A stretch of DNA of 64,000 nt, taken from positions 1,302,001-1,366,000 of the forward strand of contig NC_018514.1 of NCBI RefSeq assembly GCF_000292915.1, written 5' to 3'. The position numbers and the translations under genes are program-made. Shown in pieces: positions 51,764 through 60,790 of this stretch. Each line of letters opens with the position of its first letter. Positions within the stretch are counted from its first letter, which is position 1. Source of the stretch: Burkholderia cepacia GG4. GTDB taxonomy: Bacteria > Pseudomonadota > Gammaproteobacteria > Burkholderiales > Burkholderiaceae. Below the pieces are notes generated by a model. It was not told where the DNA came from. It did not search any database and saw only the letters and a program-made list of their open reading frames with translations.

Positions 51764-54237
51764 CGCGCGCGCCCGCGGCGCTCGCGTGGTCGATGCTCGC
51801 AACGGCGGCGGGCGCCGCGCGCGAGCCGCGCGAGCTCCCCGGCGCTGCCGGCTGGATCGCGGCGCCCGTGCCCGGCACGGTCGCGCAGGCGCTCGTGCTG
51901 GCCGGCCGGCCCGACGATACGGCTTCGCTCGACGAGCGCGACCACTGGTATCGCGTCGAACTGCACGGACACGGACCGCGCATGCTGCGGTTTCACGGCC
52001 TCGCGACGCTCGCCGACGCCTGGCTCGACGACACGCCGATCCTGCACTCGGACAGCATGTTCGTCGCGCACGACGTTCCCGTGTCGCTCGACGGCACACA
52101 CCGGTTGACCGTCTGCTTTCGCGCACTCGCGCCGCACCTGCGCGACGCGCGCGCACCGCGCCGCGCCCGCTGGCGCACGCGGCTTGCGGAACCGGCGACG
52201 CTGCGCACCGTGCGCACGTCGCTGCTCGGACACATGCCGGGCTGGTTTCCGCGCTGCGTGCCGACCGGTCCGTGGCGGCCCGTCGACGTGCTCGACCCGG
52301 CCGACGGCCCCGTTCTGGTTCATTGCGACCTGCATGCACGCGTCGACGGCGACACCGGTTGGCTCGACGCGGAACTCGCGTTCGCCGCGCCGCTGTCCGA
52401 CACGTTCGCGGCCCGGCTGTCGTGCGGCGAGCACCACGCGACGCTCGAACGCAGCGGCGCCGATCGCCTGCACGCCACCGTCGCGGTGCCCAACGTGCGC
52501 CGCTGGTGGCCGCACACACACGGCGAGCCGGTGCTCTACGAGATCGCGCTGCACACCGGCGCCGACCGGCGGCCGCTCGGCGTGACGGGTTTCCGCACGA
52601 TCGAGCAGGACACCGGCGCCGACGGTAACGGGTTCGGGCTGCGCGTGAACGGTGTGCCGGTGTTCTCGCGCGGTGCATGCTGGAGCAGTGCCGCGCCGCT
52701 CGCGCTGCACGCGGACGACGCGACCTATGGCCGCCTGCTCGGGCAGGCGCGCGACGCCGGCTTCAACATGATTCGCGTCGGCGGCACGATGACCTACGAG
52801 GCCGACGCATTCCACGCCTGGTGCGACCGGCTCGGGCTGCTGGTCTGGCAGGATTTCATGTTCGCGAACTTCGACTACGCGCTCGACGATCGCGCGTTCG
52901 CGGACGCCGTCGACCGCGAAGCCGAACAGTTCCTCACGCGGCACCGGGCATCGCCGTCGCTCGCGGTGCTGTGCGGCGGCAGCGAGATCGCGCAGCAGGC
53001 GGCGATGTCGGGGCTCGGGCCAAAGCAGCGCTTCCTCGAACTGACGGCAGACCGGCTCGCTGGCCACGCGGCGGCCCGACGGCCGGATGTCCCCTACGTC
53101 CCCGATTCGCCCGGCGGCGGAACGCTGCCGTTCACGCCGCGCGAGCGCGTGTCGCACTACTACGGCGTCGGCGCGTATCTGCGCCCGCTCGGCGACGCGC
53201 GCCGCGCCGACGTGCGTTTCGCGAGCGAATGCCTCGCGTTCGCGAACGTGCCGTGCGATGCAACGCTGGCCGACCTCGGCTGGCCGGGTGTCCACGAGCC
53301 GCGCTGGAAGGCGGCGGTGCCGCGCGACCCCGGCGCGTCGTGGGATTTTGACGACATTCGCGACCACTATCTGCGCACGCTGTACGAGGTGGTGCCCGAG
53401 CACTTGCGGCGCGAAGACCCGTCGCGCTATTTCGAGCTGTCGCGCGCGGCGATTGCCGACCTGATGCGGGACACCCTCTCCGAATGGCGGCGCGCCGGCT
53501 CGCGCTGCGCCGGCGCGCTCGTCTGGCAGTTCCAGGACGTGATGCCGGGCGCCGGATGGGGCTTGATCGATGCGGCGCATCGGCCGAAATCGGCGTGGTA
53601 TGCGCTGCGCCAGGTGCTTCAGCCGGTGCAGGTCCTGGTGGTCGACGAAGGTCTGAACGGGCTCGACGTGCACGTGATCAACGAACGCGCGGTGCCGCTG
53701 TCGGCCGCCGTCGAGCTGCTCGCGCTGCGCGACGGCCGCACGCCGGTCGCGCGGGCCGGCGGTCCGGTCCGGATCGCCGCACACGACGCGGTGCGGCTCG
53801 GCTCGGCCGAATTGCTCGGCCGCTTCTTTGACTGGACCTACGCGTATCGCTTCGGGCCGTGCGAGCACGACACCGTCGTCGCGACGCTGCGCTCCGAGGA
53901 CGGCACGCTGCTGTCACAGGCGTTCTACTTTCCGTCCCGCACGCATCCGGCCGTGTTCGCGCGCCGCGAACCCGGGATCGAGGCATGCGTGTCGCGCACC
54001 GGCGACACCTGGCACGTCGACATCGACACGCGTCATGTCGCGCGTCACGTGCAGATCGACGCGCCGGGCTTCGTGCCGCGCGACGACTGGTTCCATCTCG
54101 CGCCCGGTACGCCCGCACGCGTCGCGCTCGTGCCGCTGGAACACGCGGGCGCACATTCCGGCGCGGGCACGCCGCCGACGGTCGACATCCGCGCGGTCAA
54201 CGCGGCGCGAACCGTGCGCGCGACGCCGGCTGTCTGA
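51760..54237 (+). CDS. Glycoside hydrolase family 2-like protein (beta-mannosidase type)
   Basis: 825 residues from GTG 51760 (overlapping the DUF1839 stop). No signal peptide, so cytosolic. N-terminal sugar-binding-like beta domain (about 40-150), an immunoglobulin-like domain, and a TIM barrel from about 310 ('VNGVPVFSRGACWSSAAPL', 'ARDAGFNMIRVGGTMTYEADAFHAWCDRLGLLVWQDFMFANFDY'). Probable acid/base Glu409 in 'VLCGGSEIAQQ' and nucleophile Glu490 in 'RFASECLAF'. The usual WxGNNE motif is altered to CGGSE, so activity could differ, for example transglycosylation. Confidence 0.82.
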   Translation: MTRAPAALAWSMLATAAGAAREPRELPGAAGWIAAPVPGTVAQALVLAGRPDDTASLDERDHWYRVELHGHGPRMLRFHGLATLADAWLDDTPILHSDSMFVAHDVPVSLDGTHRLTVCFRALAPHLRDARAPRRARWRTRLAEPATLRTVRTSLLGHMPGWFPRCVPTGPWRPVDVLDPADGPVLVHCDLHARVDGDTGWLDAELAFAAPLSDTFAARLSCGEHHATLERSGADRLHATVAVPNVRRWWPHTHGEPVLYEIALHTGADRRPLGVTGFRTIEQDTGADGNGFGLRVNGVPVFSRGACWSSAAPLALHADDATYGRLLGQARDAGFNMIRVGGTMTYEADAFHAWCDRLGLLVWQDFMFANFDYALDDRAFADAVDREAEQFLTRHRASPSLAVLCGGSEIAQQAAMSGLGPKQRFLELTADRLAGHAAARRPDVPYVPDSPGGGTLPFTPRERVSHYYGVGAYLRPLGDARRADVRFASECLAFANVPCDATLADLGWPGVHEPRWKAAVPRDPGASWDFDDIRDHYLRTLYEVVPEHLRREDPSRYFELSRAAIADLMRDTLSEWRRAGSRCAGALVWQFQDVMPGAGWGLIDAAHRPKSAWYALRQVLQPVQVLVVDEGLNGLDVHVINERAVPLSAAVELLALRDGRTPVARAGGPVRIAAHDAVRLGSAELLGRFFDWTYAYRFGPCEHDTVVATLRSEDGTLLSQAFYFPSRTHPAVFARREPGIEACVSRTGDTWHVDIDTRHVARHVQIDAPGFVPRDDWFHLAPGTPARVALVPLEHAGAHSGAGTPPTVDIRAVNAARTVRATPAV

Positions 54238-54276
54238 CGCGGCCGATACGGCACGCACGGCCGCAGGCCGCGCGCG

Positions 54277-55668
54277 TCAGTCGGACGAGCCGGTCCCTCT
54301 CGGCCGCTCGATCCCGTACGCCTCCATCCAGCGATAGAGCGTCGCGCGCGACACGCCGAGCTCGCGCGCGGAAGCCGCGACGCGCCCGCGGGTGCGCAGC
54401 AACGCAGTCTCGATCGCTTCGCGCTCGATCGACTTGCGGATGTCCGCGACAGACGGCGACGCCGCGTCGAGACAATATTCGAGTTCGAGGTCCTGTGCGG
54501 TAATCAGGCGCCCTTCCGTCATCACGACGGCGCGGCGCACACGGTTGATCAGTTCGCGCACATTGCCCGGCCAGTCATGCTTGTAGAGCGCGGTAATCGC
54601 GTCCGTCGAGAAGCCGCGCACGCGATGGCGCGCGTCGCCGCGAAAGCGCTCGAGCATGTGGTCCGCAAGCAGTTCGATGTCCTTGCCGCGCGCGCGCAGC
54701 GGCGGCTGGTCGATGCGCATCACGCAGAGCCGGTGGAACAGATCCGCGCGAAACCGCCCTTCTTCCATCGCTTCGCGCAGGTCGACGTGCGTCGCGGAGA
54801 CGATCCGCACGTCGACCGGCACCGGATTGCTGCCGCCGAGACGATGGATCGCGCGCTCCTGCAGGAAGCGCAGCAGGCTCGCCTGGCTCTCGTGCGGCAG
54901 GTCGCCGATTTCATCGAGCAGCAGCGTGCCGCCGTTCGCGGCCTCGACGTAGCCGATCTTGCGCGCGTTCGCGCCAGTAAACGCGCCGCGCTCGTAGCCG
55001 AACAGTTCCGATTGCAGCAGGTGTGGCGGAATCGCGCCGCAGTTGACCGCGACGAACGGGCCGTTGCGCCGTTCCGAATGACGATGGATCGCGACGGCCG
55101 TCAGCTCCTTGCCGGTTCCCGTCTCGCCGAACACGAACACCGGTGCGTCGGTGCGCGCGAAGCGCCGCACTGTATCGAACAGCCGCAGCATCGCGCTGCA
55201 GGTGCCGACGATGCCGTTCTCCTGCGATTCGAGCCGTTCGCGATCGCGCGCGAACAGGCATTCCATGCCGTACGCGTGGCCGACGGTATCGGCGATCCGC
55301 TGATGCGACGCGGGCAACGTGATGTAGTCGAAGCAATAGTCGCGCAACAGTGCGCGCACGTTCGGGGAGGCAGTCTGGCCGGTCTCGACGAGCGCGACCC
55401 ACACGACATCACGCATCGACGCGCAGGTGGACGCGATGCTGCCGATCGCGTCGGCGTGGCCACCGCTCAGGTCGAGAATGCCGCAGGTGATTTCGCCGGA
55501 GGTGTCGCGCAGCTCGCTGGCGTGCGCGACGATCGCCACTTTCCAGTCGCGTCGCGCGAGTTCCTTGCGAAGCATCACCGACGGCGACTGGGTCCAGTAG
55601 ATCAGAGGACGCTGCCCGCCAGTCCTCCCCCCGCCGGCGCTCTTATCGCGCGCGATTGGCATAGTCAT
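54277..55668 (-). CDS. Sigma-54-dependent activator with degenerate receiver domain (VpsR/BerB-like)
   Basis: 463 residues. The N-terminal ~130 residues are receiver-like but lack the acidic pair at the first strand ('LIYWTQS') and have 'YITLPAS' where receivers have Lys-Pro, so phosphorylation is unlikely. The AAA+ domain has Walker A 'GETGTGKE', 'GAFTGANARKIGY' for sigma-54 contact, Walker B 'GGTLLLDEIGDL' and the R-finger region 'RFRADLFHRL'; a Fis-type helix-turn-helix ends the protein ('VAASARELGVSRATLYRWMEAYGIERP'). Beside exopolysaccharide genes it recalls VpsR and BerB, which respond to c-di-GMP. It diverges from the GNAT-manC operon. Confidence 0.9.
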   Translation of the reverse strand: MTMPIARDKSAGGGRTGGQRPLIYWTQSPSVMLRKELARRDWKVAIVAHASELRDTSGEITCGILDLSGGHADAIGSIASTCASMRDVVWVALVETGQTASPNVRALLRDYCFDYITLPASHQRIADTVGHAYGMECLFARDRERLESQENGIVGTCSAMLRLFDTVRRFARTDAPVFVFGETGTGKELTAVAIHRHSERRNGPFVAVNCGAIPPHLLQSELFGYERGAFTGANARKIGYVEAANGGTLLLDEIGDLPHESQASLLRFLQERAIHRLGGSNPVPVDVRIVSATHVDLREAMEEGRFRADLFHRLCVMRIDQPPLRARGKDIELLADHMLERFRGDARHRVRGFSTDAITALYKHDWPGNVRELINRVRRAVVMTEGRLITAQDLELEYCLDAASPSVADIRKSIEREAIETALLRTRGRVAASARELGVSRATLYRWMEAYGIERPRGTGSSD

Positions 55669-56825
55669 AACGAACCATCACTTTCTCCACTCCGCGACCC
55701 GTTCGCGTGCGCCACGGGCGGCGGCGCATGGCCACCTGTCCGCGCTGCGTTCGCGCAGCTTTGGCGAAGATCGAAACCGCACATGGCGAGAGCCCCCGGA
55801 GGTCGAGCCGAATGTCATCCGGCCTCGTTGTCATCGAACTCGAAGGGAACGCGCGGCCGCGGGAGCCACGGCGTTCCCGCTTTGATGCGACGCGCCGTCA
55901 GGCGACGCACGTCGGCAAACGAACATTCCGTTCGCATTTGCGTCGCGTCGTACCCGACAGTCGCGCCCACTGCTGAACCGGATGACCGCCGACCCGCTGT
56001 CGAGATGGCAACCTCATTTCATCCGCTCCTGAATTTACATCCCGTTTCGAGACCGTCTTGTTACCAAAAGATAAACATCGATTCAGCCGATTACGTCCCC
56101 CCCCGCCCGGGGCGGTGCGCGTTTAGCGACTCAGATTTGATTATTCACGGCCATTCCCGTTCAATCAGTGGCAAATACTACTTTTCCGCAAGATCGGTGC
56201 CGCCCATTGCACGCGATTTTCGCCGGAATCCCGCAGAAACACCGGGCAGCCCGTGTCGTCGGTCGATAATCGTCCGCGTGGCGCGGCGTCAGCATGACAC
56301 ATGCGAGCGCACGCGCGCCGGGCGTTCGTTACAACGCCGTAACGAACTCACGCAACGACACAGCAACTATGCGCGCGTTAACGGTTGCGCCGAAACGATG
56401 GCGTCCGAATGCAGAACGCACGCACCGCACGTGGTCTCGACGATGCGGCACACGTCGGCACGCGAACCGCGGCCGATCGTGCGTGCCCGGCACCGCCCTG
56501 CACGACCCGCCCGTCGTGAACGATCCCGCTCATCAAGTGCTGCTCCCCGTTGTTCAGTCTCATGCGCTGCCGGTGGCCGGCGTTTCACATTTCGCGGCGG
56601 GCCGTCGGGACGTGTCAATTATGGGAATGCCCGGGTGCGGCCGGTGTGTGCTACCGCACATTGCGCCGCTCGCGGCGCGCGAACCACGAGCCGAAACCGG
56701 AGCGTGAGTACGCTTTCGAACAGACCGGCGCGCGACGCATCCGCATCATGATCATCGCCGCACCGCACGAAACGAACGCGTCCGTGTCGCGCGGCATGCT
56801 GAAGGCTTCACACGAGGACCGCATC
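55669..56825. promoter_or_regulatory. Long divergent control region of the exopolysaccharide operon
   Basis: 1157 bases between the sigma-54 activator and the GNAT gene, without a supportable gene. The section 55990-56220 is AT-rich. It holds a 24-bp dyad at 56324-56347, described separately, and two loose GG-N10-GC matches to -24/-12 promoters at 56279-56294 and 56432-56447 that are too weak to call. Confidence 0.5.
56324..56347. promoter_or_regulatory. 24-bp inverted repeat, probable operator or enhancer site
   Basis: GTTCGTTAC at 56324-56332 and its exact complement GTAACGAAC at 56339-56347 flank AACGCC. Nine-bp arms with a 6-bp spacer are well beyond chance in this short region and suit a dimeric activator. 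It lies 480 bases before the GNAT start; an obvious candidate protein is the adjacent sigma-54 activator. Confidence 0.6.
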
Positions 56826-57410
56826 ATGGAATGGCATTGTTGTGAATTCGCACATCTGAGCGCCGTCGATCTCTACGCAATCCTGCGCGCGCGCAACGCC
56901 GTGCTGGTGGTCGAGGATGCGCACACGCATCTCGACATCGACGGCAAGGATGCGCACGCGCTGCACGTGTACGCACGATTGCTCACCGGCGACACCGCGG
57001 AAGTCGTCGCATACGCGCGCGTCCTGCCCGGCGACGACGTCGATCCGGACATCGTGATCGACAAGGTACTGACGAGCGAGGCATGCCGCGACGACCGCAC
57101 CCTCGAGCAGCTGATCGAGCGCGCGCTCACGGCCGCGCAGGCCGCCTGGCCCGACACGTCGGTGCGCACGCACGTTCCCGCGCAGCGGCAGGCCTTCTAC
57201 AAACGCTTTGGATTCCGCAAGGCCTACGGACCGTATCTCGAACAGGGCGCACCGTTCATCGGGCTCGTCCGGCCGACAGACCGTGCCGCCGGCGCGCTCA
57301 GGCAGCTGTTGTCCCGGGCCGTCTCGACGCCCCGGTCGCGAAACGACGACGTACGCGCCGACGGCCGCATGCACACCCGGCTGCCCGCCGATACCGGAGC
57401 CAATCGATGA
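56826..57410 (+). CDS. GNAT-family N-acetyltransferase, ElaA-like
   Basis: 194 residues from ATG 56826, chosen because GAGGA lies 7 bases upstream and because ElaA proteins begin with this 'MEW...LYAILRARNAVLVVEDAHTHLDIDGKD' pattern. The acetyl-CoA region includes 'AYARVLPGDDVDPDIVIDKVLTSEACRDDRTLEQLIERAL' and 'RQAFYKRFGFRKAYGPYLEQGAPFIGLVRP'. The typical Arg-x2-Gly-x-Gly/Ala loop is replaced by 'TSEACRDDRT', so acetyl-CoA binding may be impaired. Overlaps the manC gene by 4 bases; the link to polysaccharide synthesis is by coupling only. Confidence 0.82.
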   Translation: MEWHCCEFAHLSAVDLYAILRARNAVLVVEDAHTHLDIDGKDAHALHVYARLLTGDTAEVVAYARVLPGDDVDPDIVIDKVLTSEACRDDRTLEQLIERALTAAQAAWPDTSVRTHVPAQRQAFYKRFGFRKAYGPYLEQGAPFIGLVRPTDRAAGALRQLLSRAVSTPRSRNDDVRADGRMHTRLPADTGANR

Positions 57411-59005
57411 CCGCCACCCTTCGTCCGGTTCCCGAACCCGACTTGCCCCGCATCCTGCCCGTCATTCTCGCCGGCGGCTCGGGCACGCGGCTCTGGCCGC
57501 TGTCGCGCGAGCAGTATCCGAAGCAGCTGATCGAGCTGACCTCGAACGAATCGCCGCTGTCGGCGACTGCGCGCCGCCTGAACGGCATCGCGAACGCGTC
57601 GCTCGGGGACACGCTGCTGCTGGTATGCGGCGAACAGCATCGAATCATGAGCGCCGCACAAGTGGTCGGCCGCGCAGCACCAGCCCGCATCCTGCTCGAA
57701 CCGGCTGCACGCAATACCGCACCGGCGCTCACACTCGCCGCGCTCGACGCCAGCGCGCTCACCGACGATCCCGTGCTCGCGGTCATGCCGGCCGACCACG
57801 TGATCGGCGACATCGCCGCGTTCCAGGAAGCAATCGGGCGCGCGGCACGCTACGCGCAGGAAGGCGCGATCGTCACGCTCGGCGTGCTGCCGCGCCGCGC
57901 CGAAACCGGCTACGGCTACATTCAAGTCGGCGAACCGCGCGCGGGCCGCCTCGGCGGCCAGGGCGGCTACACGATCGGGCGTTTCGTCGAGAAGCCGAAT
58001 GCCGCGCTCGCCGAGCGCTACCTGCATTCGGGCGACTACTGGTGGAACAGCGGGATCTTCGTCACGCGCGCATCGATCTGGCTGAAGGCGATCCGCGCGC
58101 TCGCGCCCGACATCCATGCCGCCTGCGACACCGCGTGGCGCGCGGGTATCGCCGAGGATCCGTTCTTCCGGGTCGACGCGACGGCCTTCGACGCATGTCC
58201 GTCCGACTCGATCGACTACGCGGTGATGGAGCGCCTCGCACAACACAGCGAACTCGGCATCGAAGGCATCGTGGTGCCGCTGTCTGCCGGCTGGTCGGAC
58301 GTCGGCACCTGGGATGCGATCTGGGAAATCATGCCGAAGGATGACCAGGGCAACGTCGCGCGCGGCCCGATCGTGTTCGAGGATACGCAGGACAGCCTGG
58401 TGCGCTCGGAGGGCCGGCTCATCGCGTGCGTCGGGATGAAGGACGTCGTCGTGATCGAGACGCCCGATGCGGTACTGGTCGCGAACAAGCACGATGTGCA
58501 ACGCGTGAAGAACATCGTCGCGCGGCTGAAAACCGACCGTCGGCCGCAGGCGAGCGAGCACCGCAAGGTGCAGCGGCCGTGGGGGCATTACGACTCGATC
58601 GATCTCGGCGAGCGGTTCCAGGTGAAGCGGATCGTCGTCGAACCCGGCAAGCAGTTGTCTCTGCAGATGCACTATCACCGTGCCGAGCACTGGATCGTCG
58701 TGCGTGGCACCGCGAAGGTCACGCGCGGCCACGAAACGTTCCTGCTCAGCGAGAACGAATCGACCTACATCGCGGTCGGCGAGGTCCATCGTCTCGAGAA
58801 CCCCGGCCGGATTCCGCTCGAGATCATCGAGGTGCAGTCGGGCGACTATCTCGGCGAAGACGATATCGTCCGGTTCGACGATCAATACGGACGTCCGGTC
58901 GTCGAGACGGCGCAAGCGCGACCGCGGCCGTCAGGCGCACCGCTCGCTCCACGCGAACCCGGCGAGCCGCAACAGGAAGCGGCGCAACGCGACGTCGTTC
59001 GATAG
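57407..59005 (+). CDS. Bifunctional mannose-1-phosphate guanylyltransferase/mannose-6-phosphate isomerase (ManC/AlgA-type)
   Basis: 532 residues. N-terminal nucleotidyltransferase with 'ILAGGSGTRLWPLSREQYPKQLIEL' (about 18-42) and 'GRFVEKPN'; C-terminal cupin isomerase domain with 'VQRPWGHYDSIDLGERFQVKRIVVEPGKQLSLQMHYHRAEHWIVV' (about 388-432) holding the metal histidines. It makes GDP-mannose for exopolysaccharide. About 50 residues longer than usual because of a Pro/Arg/Glu-rich tail. Translationally coupled to the GNAT gene. Confidence 0.93.
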   Translation: MTATLRPVPEPDLPRILPVILAGGSGTRLWPLSREQYPKQLIELTSNESPLSATARRLNGIANASLGDTLLLVCGEQHRIMSAAQVVGRAAPARILLEPAARNTAPALTLAALDASALTDDPVLAVMPADHVIGDIAAFQEAIGRAARYAQEGAIVTLGVLPRRAETGYGYIQVGEPRAGRLGGQGGYTIGRFVEKPNAALAERYLHSGDYWWNSGIFVTRASIWLKAIRALAPDIHAACDTAWRAGIAEDPFFRVDATAFDACPSDSIDYAVMERLAQHSELGIEGIVVPLSAGWSDVGTWDAIWEIMPKDDQGNVARGPIVFEDTQDSLVRSEGRLIACVGMKDVVVIETPDAVLVANKHDVQRVKNIVARLKTDRRPQASEHRKVQRPWGHYDSIDLGERFQVKRIVVEPGKQLSLQMHYHRAEHWIVVRGTAKVTRGHETFLLSENESTYIAVGEVHRLENPGRIPLEIIEVQSGDYLGEDDIVRFDDQYGRPVVETAQARPRPSGAPLAPREPGEPQQEAAQRDVVR

Positions 59006-59083
59006 GTGCGCGCCGCTCGCGGCGGTGCGCTCGCCTTGATTCGCAGGCGGCGCGCGGCCCGTGCGACACCGCGTGACACCATT

Positions 59084-60373
59084 TCAATCGATGCCGCGCT
59101 GCGACCAGCGCGCCTGCCTGACGGTCTCGCGCACGCGCGGCAGCAACGACGTATCCGCGCCGACCGCGTCGGGCTCGGTCGACAGCGACTGACGCGCCGC
59201 CGTACACGACGCCCCTTTCAACTGGGCCGCCGATGGCCGCGATGGCCGGCCGCTCGTGCAGTCCTGCCGGGGACCGACCCGCACCGGCATGCCGCCGATG
59301 CCCGACAGCCGGTTGTCCGCGAGCCGCACACCGGACACGTTTCCCCACAAGCGAATGCCGTCGAATCGCGCGTTCGACACGCGGTTGCCGGTCACGGTCA
59401 CGCGCGTCACCGCCCCCGACCAGGTGCTGACCTCGATCGCCGCCTGCTGCGTGACCGGACGCACGTCGGTCCGGCCCGTCGCGGTCTGGATCTCCGCGAT
59501 CACGTTGTGCTCGATGCGGATGTCGGACGCGCCGGATGTCCCGTTGCTGTCCTCCTGCGCGACGAGAATCCCCGAGCTGACCTGCACGTTGCGCACGATG
59601 TTGTTCGCGATGGTGACGTCCGCGCCGCCGACCACCGTGATGCCGCGCCCCCACGGGTTGCCTTCGAGCGAGTTGCCGGTAATCAGCACATTGCGTGTCA
59701 ATACGCGTTCCGACCGGTAGCTCACGACGGCAATCATGTCGTCGCCCGTGCCGCGCACGACATTGCCCTGCACGAGCACGTTGTGCGCACCGTGGGTCAT
59801 GTGAATGCCGTCCGCGAGCGTCGCCAGCACGTCGTTGCCGACGATCGCGACATCCGCGCCGCCGAACACGAAGATGCCGGCGCCGGCGCCGCCGTCGATC
59901 ACGTTGTCGAGCACCTGCACGCCGCGCCCCGTCACCTCGACCTTCGTCGAACCCGGCGTCGTGAGGCGCGCCGTGCCGGTTCCCGTGAGCCGGAACCCGA
60001 CGATCGTCGTGCCGTCGCCGCGCATCTCGATCGTCTGGTCGTCCGGGACGGTCGCGATCAGCGTCGCGCCGTAGCCCGACAGCACGACATGCGGCTGCCG
60101 CACGATCAGCGACCGACCGACGACATACCGGCCCGGCGCGAATACCAGTCGCTGGCCCGGCTGCAGTGCGTCCAGCGTGCGTTGCAGCGCGTCGGCCTGG
60201 TCGGCCGCGTCGGGAGCGGGACGAACGTACGCGTCCGGTACGTTCGCATGCAGCGCGCCCGGTGCCGGCGTGCCGGACGCTGCCACGGCGAACGCCTGCC
60301 ACGACAGCACGCCTGCCATGCACATGCCTGCAATCACCGCGCACGCGCGGAACGGGCGTTGCGATCTACGCAT
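59084..60373 (-). CDS. Secreted right-handed parallel beta-helix protein (polysaccharide-associated)
   Basis: 429 residues with a signal peptide ('CAVIAGMCMAGVLSWQAFAVAA-S'). The body consists of about twelve beta-helix turns ('GVQVLDNVIDGGAGAGIFVFGGADVAIVGNDVLATLADGIHMTHGAHNVLVQGNVV...'), as in pectate lyases and alginate epimerases/lyases of the AlgG/AlgJ kind. No catalytic residues can be assigned. Its position between ManC and glycosyltransferase genes suggests work on the polysaccharide in the periplasm. Confidence 0.83.
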   Translation of the reverse strand: MRRSQRPFRACAVIAGMCMAGVLSWQAFAVAASGTPAPGALHANVPDAYVRPAPDAADQADALQRTLDALQPGQRLVFAPGRYVVGRSLIVRQPHVVLSGYGATLIATVPDDQTIEMRGDGTTIVGFRLTGTGTARLTTPGSTKVEVTGRGVQVLDNVIDGGAGAGIFVFGGADVAIVGNDVLATLADGIHMTHGAHNVLVQGNVVRGTGDDMIAVVSYRSERVLTRNVLITGNSLEGNPWGRGITVVGGADVTIANNIVRNVQVSSGILVAQEDSNGTSGASDIRIEHNVIAEIQTATGRTDVRPVTQQAAIEVSTWSGAVTRVTVTGNRVSNARFDGIRLWGNVSGVRLADNRLSGIGGMPVRVGPRQDCTSGRPSRPSAAQLKGASCTAARQSLSTEPDAVGADTSLLPRVRETVRQARWSQRGID

Positions 60374-60790
60374 CTCGAATCGTTTCCCTGGGATGACATC
60401 ACGCGCGCCAGTCTGCGCACGCCCGCGGCGCGGCCGGAGCGAACGACGCGAACCGTCCGATTAGATCATTCGATCCGGCGGGGCTTCGGTGCGTCAGCAG
60501 ACCAATGCATCGTGCCTGCGCCCCGCGATGCGAGGCGCTGTTCGAGGTGCCGTTCGACGACGCGTCGCACGCCCGCGAGCAAATCGCCGAACGGTACGCT
60601 CGCGAACCGAGTGCCGATTGACGATGCGTATCATCGCCACCATACGACGCGGCCGTGCTCCGGCAGCGGCGCAAGCCAGCGGCGGCGCCCTGTCCAGTGC
60701 CGCGGGCCGACGTGTATCGCACCGGCCGGCGCACCACACGCGACGCCGGTCCTCCGGATCGCCCGCTCTTCGCTCGTCCAGCCCCCGTTC
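60374..60790. promoter_or_regulatory. Divergent gap between beta-helix protein and glycosyltransferase genes
   Basis: 417 bases with no supportable coding sequence. It presumably carries two divergent promoters. No clear palindrome or -24/-12 element is visible. Confidence 0.3.

Noticed and set aside
56279..56294. Possible sigma-54 promoter in the exopolysaccharide control region
   Set aside because: The -12 part reads CAGCA rather than TTGCA; too weak to list as a promoter.
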